DNA of 64,000 bases from Streptomyces novaecaesareae (lineage in GTDB: Bacteria; Actinomycetota; Actinomycetes; Streptomycetales; Streptomycetaceae). Of the stretch, positions 43,372-52,236 are shown one piece after another. The position numbers and the translations under genes were made by a program. The DNA lies in assembly GCF_000716875.1 (NCBI RefSeq), contig NZ_JNWQ01000002.1, forward strand, positions 127,814-191,813, written 5' to 3'. A model generated the notes under the pieces. That model was not told the DNA's origin. It searched no databases and saw nothing but the letters and a program-made list of their open reading frames with translations. Positions within the stretch are counted from its first letter, which is position 1. The number at the start of each line of letters is the position of its first letter.

Positions 43372-44478
43372 CTACTTGATGCCGGCCTTCGTGCACAGCG
43401 CGTCGTAGTCGCCGGTGCACAGTTGCGCCTTGGTGACGAAGCCGTCGGTGATGACGTCCTGGATGTTGTTCTTGACGATGGCCTCGGGTGTCAGCAGCGC
43501 CGCCGGGACGTCGCGGTTGCCCGTCGGGTCGTGGACGGTGACGCTGGTCTGGCCCTTCTTGCCGCCGGCCAGCTCGACCGCGAGGGCTGACACCGCGTCA
43601 GCTTCCTTCTTCACGGCCTTGTAGACGGTCATGCACTGGTCGCCCGCCAGGATGTTCTGCAGGCCCTGCACCGTCGCGTCCTGACCGGTGATCGGCACCT
43701 GCCCGTTGCGGTGGTTCTTGCGCAGTACGGCGATGGCCGCGTTGGCCAGATTGTCGTTGGCCGCGAGCACCCCGCCGATGTTCGGCGCACTGGTGTTCAT
43801 CTGCTCGAAGATCGTCTGAGCCTGGGCGCTGTCCCAGTCGGGCACCGACTGGTTGGGGCCCTTGGTGTACTCCCCGGAGGCGTACAGCGGGTCCAGCACG
43901 CTGTTGTAGCCGTTGGCGAACAGGGTGGCGTTGTTGTCCGTCGGAGAGCCGTTGAGTTCGGCCACGACGGGGTTCTTGGCGCCCATGTCGCTCAGACACT
44001 TCGTCAGGCCCTGGCCCTGGAGCTTGCCGACCTGGTCGTTGTCGAAGCTGACGTAGTACTGGGCGGAGCCGCCGAGGGTGAGCCGGTCGTAGTCGATGGT
44101 GGCCACGCCCTGGGTCTTGGCCTTGTCGAGGACGGCCTTGCCGGTTCCGCTGTCGAGGTTGACGATGATCAGCACGTTCACGCCACTGGTGATCATCTGG
44201 TCGGCGATCGTCTGGAACGCCTGCTTGTCGCCCTCGGCGTTCTGGATGTCGTAGTCCACACCGGCGGCCTTGAAGGCCGCCGCGAGGTACGGCCGGTCCG
44301 CGGTCTCCCAGCGGACGGACGACTTGCTGTCCGGCAGGATCACGCCGATCTTCGGCTTCTTGCCGCCGGCGGAGCCGGAACCGGAGCCGGAGCCGGAGCC
44401 CGAGGAGCCGCAGGCGGTGACGGTGGAGAGCAGGGCCGCTGACAAGGCGGCGGTGGCGAACAGGAGCCCCTTGCGCAT
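43372..44478 (-). CDS. xylF: Xylose-type periplasmic-binding lipoprotein
   Basis: 368 residues from ATG 44478. Signal peptide with lipobox STVTAC, then a Gly-Ser linker (GSGSGSGSGSGS type). The mature part follows XylF: KIGVILPDSKSSVRWETADR, NAEGDKQAFQTIADQMI, VLIIVNLDSGT, IDYDRL and YYVSFDNDQVGKLQGQGL, the last two closely matching E. coli XylF. Conserved ITGQDA near the ligand cleft. Binds xylose outside the membrane and delivers it to XylH (ligand inferred from family). A candidate ROK operator lies ~92 bases upstream. Confidence 0.9.
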   Translation of the reverse strand: MRKGLLFATAALSAALLSTVTACGSSGSGSGSGSGSAGGKKPKIGVILPDSKSSVRWETADRPYLAAAFKAAGVDYDIQNAEGDKQAFQTIADQMITSGVNVLIIVNLDSGTGKAVLDKAKTQGVATIDYDRLTLGGSAQYYVSFDNDQVGKLQGQGLTKCLSDMGAKNPVVAELNGSPTDNNATLFANGYNSVLDPLYASGEYTKGPNQSVPDWDSAQAQTIFEQMNTSAPNIGGVLAANDNLANAAIAVLRKNHRNGQVPITGQDATVQGLQNILAGDQCMTVYKAVKKEADAVSALAVELAGGKKGQTSVTVHDPTGNRDVPAALLTPEAIVKNNIQDVITDGFVTKAQLCTGDYDALCTKAGIK

Positions 44479-44569
44479 GGGCAGGGTCCTTTCGAGGCGT
44501 GTCCGACCTGTGCCGGACGTGCGTTGGCCGATGAAGGGTGGGGATGGGCACGAGCACGAAGCAGGGAAG

Positions 44570-44592
44570 GTTTGTTGCCCGCGACAACATAC
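44570..44592. promoter_or_regulatory. Candidate ROK operator, imperfect palindrome
   Basis: GTTTGTTGCCCGCGACAACATAC; arms GTnTGTTGnC / GnCAACAnAC match in 8 of 10 positions. It lies 92 bases upstream of xylF in the 313-base gap before the GH9 terminator, in the least GC-rich part of that gap. ROK repressors bind AT-flanked palindromes of this size, so it is a likely site for the Rok7B7-like regulator. Not verified. Confidence 0.5.
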
Positions 44593-44727
44593 GTCCTGTG
44601 ATGAGGTCCGCCAAGCCCTTGCGCCGACCCGCGTGCGTAACGATCGAGTCACCGGAACTGGTGCGCCACAGCGCGGACTTGCCGCCGCTCACGCTCCTCC
44701 TCGGCCCGGCTCGGCCCCGGAACAGGC

Positions 44728-44760
44728 CTGCCCGCCGCACCGTGACGGTGCGGCGGGCAG
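44728..44760. terminator. Perfect 15-bp stem-loop after the cellulase gene
   Basis: CTGCCCGCCGCACCG / CGGTGCGGCGGGCAG with loop TGA, starting 33 bases beyond the GH9 stop on the minus strand. Strong intrinsic-type terminator without U tract; it isolates the cellulase from the xyl operon. Confidence 0.85.
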
Positions 44761-44792
44761 CTGGTCGGGGCGGTGCTCAGGCGGGGCGGTGC

Positions 44793-46961
44793 TCAGGCGC
44801 AGTTGGCGCCGTTCAGGGTGAACCGGGCCGGTGCCGGGTTGGCCCCGGAGTACGTCGCCTGGAAGCCGAAGCTCGCCCGCGCGCCGGGCGCCAGGGCGCC
44901 GTTCCAGCCGGCGTCCCGGGCGGTCACGGAGGCACCGGACTGGGTCGCCGTCGCGTTCCAGGCGGTGGAGATCCGCTGGTCACCCGGGAAGCTCCAGCCG
45001 AGCGTCCAGCCGGAGACGGTCGAGGTGCCGGTGTTCTGCACGGTCACGGTGGCGGTGAACCCGTTGCCCCACGCGTTGTCGACCTTGTACGCCACGGAGC
45101 AGGACGCCGCGGGCGCCGACCGCCGCTCGGCGGCGAACGCCGCCAGCCAGGCCAGTGAGGCGTTCCAGTTGATCGCGACCTCGTTGGTGGAGTACGAGCC
45201 GATGTCGTCGACGTAGCAGGCCGCCGGTGCGCAGCCCACCAGTTGGGCCTTTGCCACCGGGTCCTCCAGGGCGGCGTCCGGGCCGCCCGCGAAGGAGCCG
45301 GCGGGCGGGTGCGGCAGCGAGGCGTCGTTCTGGTGCGCCCAGAACCGGTGGTGCTGGTTCTCGGAGGCCCGCTCGCCGTAGCCCGTCACGTAGGAGCGGT
45401 CCAGGGCGTTGCGGCCCAGCAGGTAGTCCATCGTCTCCAGCGCGCCGGTCCGGTAGCGCGCGGCGCCGGTCAGCTCGTAGGCGACGGCCAGCACCATCGC
45501 GTTGTTGGCGACCGAGCTGTTGGAGCCCCACACATAGCCGTCGGCGGGGATCGGCACCGCGTAGCCCTGTCCGGCCATGGTGGACAGGTAGCCGTCGGCG
45601 GCCGAGGTCAGCAGGCCGCGCAGCCGGGTCACGTCGTCGGCGGGCAGGGCCACGCCGGGCGCGGTGGCCAGGGTGATCCGGCCGAGCGTCGCGGTGCCGC
45701 CCCACCAGAACGCGTCGACCGGCTTGCTGTGGTGCGGCGAGGAGGTGACCGCGTCCCGGTACTGCGACTCGCCGGTGGTGGCCAGGAGTTCGGCCGCCGC
45801 CCAGTAGAACTCGTCGGAGACGTCGGAGTCCTCGTACGCGCCGCCGCCGGTGTTGTCGGTCGCCGGGGCGAGGACGTTCGGGTTGGCCAGCGCCGCCGTC
45901 CAGGCCCGGCGGGCCGCGTCCAGGCAGCGGGCGGCGAAGGCGGCGTCGTACGGCGCGTACACCCGGGCGCACTGGGCCGCGGTGGCGGCCAGGTTGAGCG
46001 TGGCGGCCGTCGACGGCTGGTGCAACTCGCGCTGCTGGTCGTCGAGTTCGGGCCGGGTCGGCAGGCCGGTCCACTGCGCGTCGTGGATCTTGTGGAAGGC
46101 CATCCCGGCCTTCGGCCGGCCGTCCGGGACCTGCATCCGCAGCAGGAAGTCCAGTTCCCAGCGGGCCTCGTCCAGTACGTCCGGTACGCCGTTGCCGCGC
46201 TCGGGGACGCGCAGCGTGGAGTCGCCGAGGGCCGCGTCATTGCCCGAACGGTGCGCCCGCTCGAAGGAGTTGACCAGCTCCCAGGTCGCGATGCCGCCAT
46301 TGACCACGTACTTGCCCTGGTCGCCGGCGTCGTACCAGCCACCGTGGACGTCCAGCCGGTAGTCGCACACTCCGGCCTGGCACGGCACGTCGGTGTCGCC
46401 CTTGTTCGGCGCCACCCCCAGGTGGCCGGCGGGGCGGGCGTACGCGCTGCCGGCCAGGGCCGCGTCGATGCCGATGCCGCTGCGCTGCTGGTAGAAGAAC
46501 GACATGCTGTCGCCGCGCAGCCCGTCGTACAGCGCGGCCGAGATGTCGAACGGGTGGCTCACCGATCCGTCCACGACCAGGGTGAAACCGGTGCCGGTGC
46601 CGGTGTACGCGCCGAAGTCCACCAGGTGCGTGGACTGGCCGGACGCCCGGTCGGCGCCGTGCACGGTGGTGGTGCCGGAGGCGACCTGCGCGCCGGAGGC
46701 GCCGCGCAGCTGCCAGGCGAGCGGGGCGGTCGCCGAGCTGACCACGGTGGCCCGCTTGGGACCGTCCGGCAGGTAACCGAGCTGGTTCACGCGGACGGGG
46801 AAATCGGCGACCGCGGTGGCGGCGGTTGCGGTTGCGGCGGTTGCGGTGGCTGGGGCTGGGGCGAACGCGGCGGCGGTCAGCCCGCCGGCGGCCAGGGCCA
46901 GGCCGGTCAGCGCGGCGGCCGCGCGCCGGGGCAGCCCGCGGCCGGAGAGGACGGGAGGCAT
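44793..46961 (-). CDS. Secreted GH9 cellulase with Ig-like domain and CBM2
   Basis: 722 residues from ATG 46961 (GGAAGG about 10 bases before). Sec signal peptide with Arg-Arg and [13 protein letters not shown], followed by an Ala/Thr linker. Residues about 50-140: CelD_N Ig-like domain ([19 protein letters not shown]). About 145-610: GH9 (alpha/alpha)6 barrel with [15 protein letters not shown] (general base Asp pair), [17 protein letters not shown] and [18 protein letters not shown] (Glu acid). C-terminal ~100 residues: family-2 cellulose-binding module with [15 protein letters not shown] and two Cys forming the terminal disulfide. Role: endo/processive cellulase outside the cell. A CebR box upstream links it to cellobiose control. 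Confidence 0.93.
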   Translation of the reverse strand: MPPVLSGRGLPRRAAAALTGLALAAGGLTAAAFAPAPATATAATATAATAVADFPVRVNQLGYLPDGPKRATVVSSATAPLAWQLRGASGAQVASGTTTVHGADRASGQSTHLVDFGAYTGTGTGFTLVVDGSVSHPFDISAALYDGLRGDSMSFFYQQRSGIGIDAALAGSAYARPAGHLGVAPNKGDTDVPCQAGVCDYRLDVHGGWYDAGDQGKYVVNGGIATWELVNSFERAHRSGNDAALGDSTLRVPERGNGVPDVLDEARWELDFLLRMQVPDGRPKAGMAFHKIHDAQWTGLPTRPELDDQQRELHQPSTAATLNLAATAAQCARVYAPYDAAFAARCLDAARRAWTAALANPNVLAPATDNTGGGAYEDSDVSDEFYWAAAELLATTGESQYRDAVTSSPHHSKPVDAFWWGGTATLGRITLATAPGVALPADDVTRLRGLLTSAADGYLSTMAGQGYAVPIPADGYVWGSNSSVANNAMVLAVAYELTGAARYRTGALETMDYLLGRNALDRSYVTGYGERASENQHHRFWAHQNDASLPHPPAGSFAGGPDAALEDPVAKAQLVGCAPAACYVDDIGSYSTNEVAINWNASLAWLAAFAAERRSAPAASCSVAYKVDNAWGNGFTATVTVQNTGTSTVSGWTLGWSFPGDQRISTAWNATATQSGASVTARDAGWNGALAPGARASFGFQATYSGANPAPARFTLNGANCA

Positions 46962-47016
46962 GGGTGGGAGCCTTCCTGCGGAGGGGGAGGGGACGCGAGG
47001 GTGGGAGCCCGGAAGC

Positions 47017-47030
47017 TGGGAGCGCTCCCA
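47017..47030. promoter_or_regulatory. Perfect CebR box
   Basis: The 14-bp palindrome TGGGAGCGCTCCCA lies 56 bases upstream of the cellulase ATG. This is the consensus operator of CebR, the LacI-type repressor of cellulose/cellobiose use in Streptomyces. It predicts induction of the GH9 gene by cellobiose. The cebR gene itself is not in the window. Confidence 0.85.
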
Positions 47031-47262
47031 TCGCCCATGAAGCCAGCCGGTCAGTCGGTGCGTCAAGAGGTGGTAAACGAGCGGGAGTTGACGCTGACGC
47101 TCGCAGAAGCGAGCCGATGTCCGACGGTTCGTCGGCATCGGGAGCGGATCGCGGCGCGGGGCGTCCGGTCGGTGTGGAGCAGGGGTCCGGGTCGGGCACC
47201 CGGGCCCCGGCGGCGCCGGTCAAGATTGGGTAACGGGCCGGAGTGGGTCTTGTCGACCCGAA

Positions 47263-47276
47263 TGTGAGCGCTAACA
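47263..47276. promoter_or_regulatory. LacI-type operator-like palindrome before the ytf-type operon
   Basis: TGTGAGCGCTAACA: near-perfect palindrome with central CG (the reverse complement differs only at two positions). Lies 226 bases upstream of the plus-strand sugar-binding gene. Central CG and GAGCGCT core are typical for LacI/GalR operators. It differs from the CebR box, so a different repressor is likely; none is encoded in the window. Confidence 0.55.
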
Positions 47277-47501
47277 ATCTGGTCTCAGGTGAAACACCGT
47301 CACCACACCGCGTTCACGCGGACGAAACGGTGCGCCTTGCCCGAGTCGTGCCTCGCACCATCCGTTTCGCCCGGTCGTCCCGCCGTCTCGCCCGTTCGTC
47401 TTGCCCGTTCGCCTCGCCCAGTCGTCCCGCCCTCAGTCCAGTGAACGCCGGCCGGTGCTGCCGTCCGTGCGCGATCGACGATCCCGAGAGGAAGTCCCCC
47501 C

Positions 47502-48482
47502 ATGTCCAAGAGAGTTGCGGCAGTCCTGGTCACCGGTGCGATGGTCGCCGTCCTCACCGCCTGTGGTTCCGGCGGCGGAGGCTCCGCCGACAAGGGCTCC
47601 GGCCACAAACTCGTCGTGGGCTTCTCGCAGGTCGGTGCGGAGAGTGGCTGGCGCACCGCCAACACCAAGTCGGTCCAGGAGTCGGCGAAGAAGGCCGGCA
47701 TCGAGCTGAAGTTCTCCGACGCGCAGCAGAAGCAGGAGAACCAGATCAAGGCGATCCGCTCGTTCATCCAGCAGAAGGTCGACGTGATCGCCTTCTCGCC
47801 GGTGGTGGAATCGGGGTGGGACACCGTCCTGAAGGAGGCCAAGGACGCGCACATCCCGGTCATCCTGACCGACCGCGCGGTGGACTCCAAGGACGAGTCG
47901 CTCTACGTCTCCTTCCTCGGCTCCGACTTCGTCGAGGAGGGCAAGAAGGCCGGCGAGTGGCTGGTCAAGGAGTATGCGGCCAACAGCGGTGACGTGAACA
48001 TCGTCCAGCTGGAGGGCACCACCGGTTCGGCGCCGGCCAACGACCGCAAGTCCGGCTTCGCGGACGCCACCAAGGGTGAGCCCAAGTTCAAGGTGGTCGC
48101 CTCGCAGACCGGCGACTTCACCCGCGCCAAGGGCAAGGAGGTCATGCAGGCCTTCCTGAAGTCCCAGTCGAAGATCGACGTGCTGTACGCGCACAACGAC
48201 GACATGGCGCTCGGCGCGATCCAGGCGATCGAGGAGGCCGGCAAGAAGCCGGGCACCGACATCAAGATCGTCTCTGTGGACGGCGTCAAGGACGCCTTCA
48301 CTGCGATGAGCCAGGGAAAGATCAACTACGACGTCGAGTGCAACCCGCTGCTCGGCGACCAGCTGATGGACCTGGTGAAGAAGGTCAAGGCGGGTGAGCA
48401 GGTGCCGCGGCGGATCAAGACCGAGGAGGGCACCTTCACCCCCGAGCAGGCCACCGCGGCCCTGCCGAACCGTCAGTACTGA
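47502..48482 (+). CDS. ytfQ: YtfQ-like sugar-binding lipoprotein
   Basis: 326 residues from ATG 47502 (GAGGAAG upstream). Signal peptide with lipobox VLTAC. Very close to E. coli YtfQ along its length: VGFSQVGAESGWRTANT, DAQQKQENQIKAIRSFIQQ, GTTGSAPANDRKSGFADA, SQTGDFTRAKGKEVMQ, YAHNDDMALGAIQAIEEAG. YtfQ is the periplasmic binding protein of a galactofuranose importer; in actinobacteria related systems may take other pentose/furanose sugars, so ligand is uncertain. First gene of ytfQ-ytfR-ytfT-yjfF. Confidence 0.9.
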   Translation: MSKRVAAVLVTGAMVAVLTACGSGGGGSADKGSGHKLVVGFSQVGAESGWRTANTKSVQESAKKAGIELKFSDAQQKQENQIKAIRSFIQQKVDVIAFSPVVESGWDTVLKEAKDAHIPVILTDRAVDSKDESLYVSFLGSDFVEEGKKAGEWLVKEYAANSGDVNIVQLEGTTGSAPANDRKSGFADATKGEPKFKVVASQTGDFTRAKGKEVMQAFLKSQSKIDVLYAHNDDMALGAIQAIEEAGKKPGTDIKIVSVDGVKDAFTAMSQGKINYDVECNPLLGDQLMDLVKKVKAGEQVPRRIKTEEGTFTPEQATAALPNRQY

Positions 48483-48500
48483 CCCACCCCGGCCGAGGGT

Positions 48501-48532
48501 GGACGCGTCCGGGACCGGACGCGTCCGGGACA
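48501..48532. repeat. Two 16-bp direct copies containing the palindrome GGACGCGTCC
   Basis: GGACGCGTCCGGGAC(C/A) twice in tandem between ytfQ and ytfR. The GGACGCGTCC parts are self-complementary and can also pair with each other (10-bp stem, loop GGGACC). Probably an intercistronic mRNA hairpin raising expression of ytfQ over the rest. Confidence 0.7.
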
Positions 48533-48550
48533 GATGAGAGGAGAACCGGG

Positions 48551-50071
48551 GTGCAGCAACCGGTCCTGGAAGTCCGGGGAATCCGCAAGGAGTTCCCCGG
48601 GGTGGTGGCGCTGGACGGGGTCGACTTCCGGCTCTTCCCCGGCGAGGTGCACGCGCTGATCGGGGAGAACGGCGCCGGCAAGTCCACCCTGATCAAGGTG
48701 CTCACCGGCGTTCACCCGGCCGACGGCGGCGAGGTGGTGCTGGCCGGCAGTCAGGTCTGGATCGCCGGGCCGCTGCAGGCCCAGCAGGCCGGGATCAGCA
48801 CGGTCTACCAGGAGGTGAACCTCTGCCCGAACCTGTCGGTCGCGGAGAACATCTTCATCGGGCGGGAGCCCCGCCGGTTCGGCCTGATCAACTGGGCCGC
48901 GATGCGCCGCCGGGCCGCCGAGCTGGTCCGCGAGCTGGACCTGGACATCGACGTCAGCGCGCCGCTGAACAGCTACTCCATCGCCGTCCAGCAGCTGGTG
49001 GCGATCGTCCGCGCGGTCGACGTCTCCGCCAAGGTGCTGATCCTGGACGAGCCGACCTCCAGCCTGGACCGCGACGAGGTGCGCCAACTCTTCGCCGTCA
49101 TACGGCGCTTGCGCGACCAGGGCGTGGCGATCCTGTTCGTCTCGCACTTCCTCGACCAGATCTACGAGATCTGCGACCGGATGACGGTGCTGCGCAACGG
49201 CCGGCTGGAGGGCGAGTACCTGATCGGCGAGCTGAACCAGGTCCAACTGGTCTCCCGGATGATCGGCGCCGAACTCGCCGGACTCGACCAACTCGGCGGC
49301 GGCAAGCGGCGCGAGCGCACCGCACCGGCCGGCGGAACGGCGTTCCTGCAGGCCGACGGGCTGACCCGGCGGGGCGCCGTCGACCCGTACGACCTGGCCA
49401 TCCGGTCGGGCGAAGTGATCGGACTGGCCGGGCTGCTGGGCTCCGGACGGACCGAGGCCGCCCGGCTGCTGTTCGGCGCCGACCAGAGCGACGGCGGCAC
49501 GCTGCGGATCGAGGGCGCCGAGACCGTCCTGCGCAGCCCGCGCGACGCGATCGCCCACGGCATCGCGTTCTGCTCGGAGAACCGCAAGACCGAGGGCCTG
49601 GTCGGCGAACTGACCGTCCGGGAGAACATCGTCCTGGCGCTGCAGGCCGCCCGGGGCTGGCTCCGTCCGCTGTCGCGCACCGCGCAGGACGCGTACGCGC
49701 TGCGCTGGATCCGCGCCCTGGACATCCGCCCCGGCAACCCCGAGGCACTCGTGCGCAACCTCAGCGGCGGCAACCAGCAGAAGGTGCTGCTCGCCCGCTG
49801 GCTGATCACCGACTCCAAGCTGCTGATCCTGGACGAACCCACCCGCGGCATCGACATCGGGGCGAAGGCCGAGATCCAGAAGCTGGTGGCGAACCTCGCC
49901 GAGGACGGCATGGCGGTGCTGTTCATCTCCGCCGAACTGGAGGAAGTGCTGCGGCTCAGCCACCGGGTCGGCGTCCTGCGCGACCACCGGATGGTCGCCC
50001 AGCTCGACAACGACGGCGAGCTCACCCCGGAGCGCGTCATGGCCACCATTGCGAGCGGAGCGGACCAATGA
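48551..50071 (+). CDS. ytfR: Sugar ABC transporter with two fused ATPase domains
   Basis: 506 residues from GTG 48551 (GAGGAG upstream). Domain 1: Walker A GENGAGKST, YSIAVQQLVAIVRAV signature, LILDEPTSSLD. Domain 2: LGSGRTEAARLLFG (degenerate P-loop, usual in the second half), LSGGNQQKVLLARW, LLILDEPTRGIDIG. Rbs/Ytf-type importer ATPase. Overlaps ytfT by four bases. Confidence 0.93.
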   Translation: MQQPVLEVRGIRKEFPGVVALDGVDFRLFPGEVHALIGENGAGKSTLIKVLTGVHPADGGEVVLAGSQVWIAGPLQAQQAGISTVYQEVNLCPNLSVAENIFIGREPRRFGLINWAAMRRRAAELVRELDLDIDVSAPLNSYSIAVQQLVAIVRAVDVSAKVLILDEPTSSLDRDEVRQLFAVIRRLRDQGVAILFVSHFLDQIYEICDRMTVLRNGRLEGEYLIGELNQVQLVSRMIGAELAGLDQLGGGKRRERTAPAGGTAFLQADGLTRRGAVDPYDLAIRSGEVIGLAGLLGSGRTEAARLLFGADQSDGGTLRIEGAETVLRSPRDAIAHGIAFCSENRKTEGLVGELTVRENIVLALQAARGWLRPLSRTAQDAYALRWIRALDIRPGNPEALVRNLSGGNQQKVLLARWLITDSKLLILDEPTRGIDIGAKAEIQKLVANLAEDGMAVLFISAELEEVLRLSHRVGVLRDHRMVAQLDNDGELTPERVMATIASGADQ

Positions 50072-51192
50072 GCACGGCGAGCAGTCAGGCACCGTCACCC
50101 GGCTCTCCACCTGCAACGGCGACGAGCCCGCTGAAGGCGGTGACCCGGTTCCGGCTGTTCTGGCCGGCCGTGGTGCTGGCCGTGCTGCTGGTCGCCAACC
50201 TCGGTTTCACCCCCGGCTTCTTCGCCGTCCACGTCCAGGGCGGTCACCTCTACGGCTCCCTGATCGACATCCTGCACTTCGGCGCCCCGCTGATCCTGGT
50301 CTCCCTGGGCATGACCCTGGTGATCGCCACCGGCGGCATCGACCTGTCGGTCGGCTCGACCGTCGCGATCTCCGGCGCCCTGGCCTGTCTGCAGATCAGC
50401 CGGTCCGCCGACCCGGGCAGCCTCGGCACCGTGTTGACCGCTGTCGGCATCGCCCTCGGCAGCGCCCTGGTGCTCGGCGTCGTCAACGGCGTGCTGGTGG
50501 CCAAGGTCGGCGTCCAGCCGATCATCGCCACCCTGATCCTGATGGTCGCCGGGCGCGGCGTGGCCCAGCTGATCACCGACGGCCAGATCATCACCGTCAC
50601 CAGCGACCCGTACAAGCTGATCGGCGGCGGCTACTGGCTGACCATGCCGTTCGCGATCCTGCTCAGCGCCCTGGTGGTGCTGGCCGCCGTCCTGCTGACC
50701 CGCTTGACCGCGCTCGGCCTGCTGCTGGAGTCCGTCGGCGGCAACCCGGTGGCCAGCCGGCTGGTCGGCATCCGGGCGATGCGGCTGGTGGCCCTCGTCT
50801 ACGTGTTCAGCGCACTGTGTGCGGCGCTGGCCGGCCTGATGGTGTCCTCCAACGTCTCGGCCGCCGACGGCAACAACGCCGGACTGTGGATCGAACTGGA
50901 CGCCATCCTCGCGGTGGTGCTCGGCGGGACCTCGCTGAACGGCGGCCGGTTCTCGATCGGCGGCACCGTGCTGGGCGCGCTCATTATCCAGACCCTCTCC
51001 ACCACCGTCTACACCATCGGCATCCCGCCGGAGACCACCCTGGTGTTCAAGGCGTTCGTGGTGATCGCGGTCTGTCTGATCCAGTCGCCCGCCTTCCGCG
51101 CCAAGCTCGCCGGCCGCGGCGCCCGGGCCCGGCGCACCGCCGCCGCCCGGCCGCACGCCGTGGCCCCCATCAACCGGGAGGTCGGCAAGTGA
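50068..51192 (+). CDS. ytfT: Sugar ABC transporter permease 1 (YtfT type)
   Basis: 374 residues from ATG 50068. About ten membrane helices; conserved permease parts MTLVIATGGIDLSVGSTVAI and VVLGGTSLNGGRFSIGGTVLG. C-terminal tail is Arg-rich and ends in a polar stretch. Two different permeases in one operon is the mark of the Ytf system, compared with the single RbsC in ribose systems. Four-base overlap with yjfF-type gene. Confidence 0.9.
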   Translation: MSTASSQAPSPGSPPATATSPLKAVTRFRLFWPAVVLAVLLVANLGFTPGFFAVHVQGGHLYGSLIDILHFGAPLILVSLGMTLVIATGGIDLSVGSTVAISGALACLQISRSADPGSLGTVLTAVGIALGSALVLGVVNGVLVAKVGVQPIIATLILMVAGRGVAQLITDGQIITVTSDPYKLIGGGYWLTMPFAILLSALVVLAAVLLTRLTALGLLLESVGGNPVASRLVGIRAMRLVALVYVFSALCAALAGLMVSSNVSAADGNNAGLWIELDAILAVVLGGTSLNGGRFSIGGTVLGALIIQTLSTTVYTIGIPPETTLVFKAFVVIAVCLIQSPAFRAKLAGRGARARRTAAARPHAVAPINREVGK

Positions 51193-52160
51193 ACGCCAAC
51201 GCCCTGCTGACCCGCCTGCGCGGGCAGATCCCGCTGCTGGTCACCGCGGCCCTGCTGGTGTCGATGTTCAGCATCGGCTCGGTGCAGTACGACGGCTTCT
51301 TCTCCGGCCAGGTCGTCCTCAACCTGCTGATCGACAACGCCTTCCTCCTGGTCGTCGCGGTCGGCATGACCTTCGTCGTGCTGACCGGCGGCATCGACCT
51401 GTCGGTCGGCGCGGTGGTGGCGCTGTCCACCATGGTCTCCGCCTGGCTGGTCGAACGGCACGGCTGGCCGCCGCTGCTGGTGATCCCGCTGGTCCTGCTG
51501 ATGGGCACCGCGGGCGGCTGGGTGATGGGCTGGGTCATCCACGTCTTCGAGATCCAGCCGTTCATCGTCACCCTGGCCGGCATGTTCCTGGCCCGCGGCC
51601 TGTGCTACACGATCAGCATCGACTCGATCTCCATCACCGACCCGCAGTACACCGCCATGGCGCAGACCCGGATCCCGCTCGGCAGCCTGTTCGTCTCACC
51701 GAGCGCGGTCATCGCGCTGCTGGTGGTCGCCGTCGGATTCGTGGTCCTCCACTACACCCGCCTCGGCCGCAACGTGTACGCGCTCGGCGGCAGCGAGCAG
51801 TCGGCACTGCTGATGGGCCTGCCGGTTCAGCGCACCAAGACCACCGTGTACGCGATCAGCGGCTTCTGCTCCGCGCTCGGCGGGGTGCTGCTCACCTTCT
51901 ACATGCTGTCCGGCTACGGCTTGCACGCGGTGGGCCTCGAACTCGACGCGATCGCCGCGGTCGTCATCGGCGGCACCCTGCTGACCGGCGGCTCCGGCTA
52001 CCTGCTGGGCACCCTGCTCGGCGTGCTGGTGCTCGGGCTGATCCAGACCGTGATCAGCTTCCAGGGCACCCTCAGCTCCTGGTGGACCCGGATCGTCATC
52101 GGCGCCCTGCTGTTCGTCTTCATCGTCCTGCAGCGCCTGATCACCGCCCGCCGGCGCTGA
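51189..52160 (+). CDS. yjfF: Sugar ABC transporter permease 2 (YjfF type)
   Basis: 323 residues from GTG 51189 (four-base overlap, AGTGA). Membrane helices with MTFVVLTGGIDLSVGAVVALS and AVVIGGTLLTGGSGYLLGTLLG; GRNVYALGGSEQSALLMGLP is the typical cytosolic loop. Partner of the YtfT-type permease. Upstream in-frame starts exist but lie inside the preceding gene. Operon ends at the strong stem-loop after it. Confidence 0.9.
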   Translation: MNANALLTRLRGQIPLLVTAALLVSMFSIGSVQYDGFFSGQVVLNLLIDNAFLLVVAVGMTFVVLTGGIDLSVGAVVALSTMVSAWLVERHGWPPLLVIPLVLLMGTAGGWVMGWVIHVFEIQPFIVTLAGMFLARGLCYTISIDSISITDPQYTAMAQTRIPLGSLFVSPSAVIALLVVAVGFVVLHYTRLGRNVYALGGSEQSALLMGLPVQRTKTTVYAISGFCSALGGVLLTFYMLSGYGLHAVGLELDAIAAVVIGGTLLTGGSGYLLGTLLGVLVLGLIQTVISFQGTLSSWWTRIVIGALLFVFIVLQRLITARRR

Positions 52161-52193
52161 CCGCCCCGGGCGCGGCCCCCAGCCGGTGTCCGG

Positions 52194-52231
52194 CGCCGGG
52201 TGGCCCCTGGCCGGGAAGGGGCCACCCGGCG
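52194..52231. terminator. Perfect 14-bp stem-loop, bidirectional
   Basis: CGCCGGGTGGCCCC / GGGGCCACCCGGCG, ten-base loop. Lies between the convergent ytf-type operon (ends 52160) and flavin hydroxylase gene (ends 52237), so it can stop both transcripts. Confidence 0.85.
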
Positions 52232-52236
52232 GAGGC

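Noticed and set aside
50049..51188. Fusion of an Arg/Pro-rich frame with the second permease
   Set aside because: The upstream part is the shadow of the first permease; GTG 51189 with AGTGA overlap is the sensible start.
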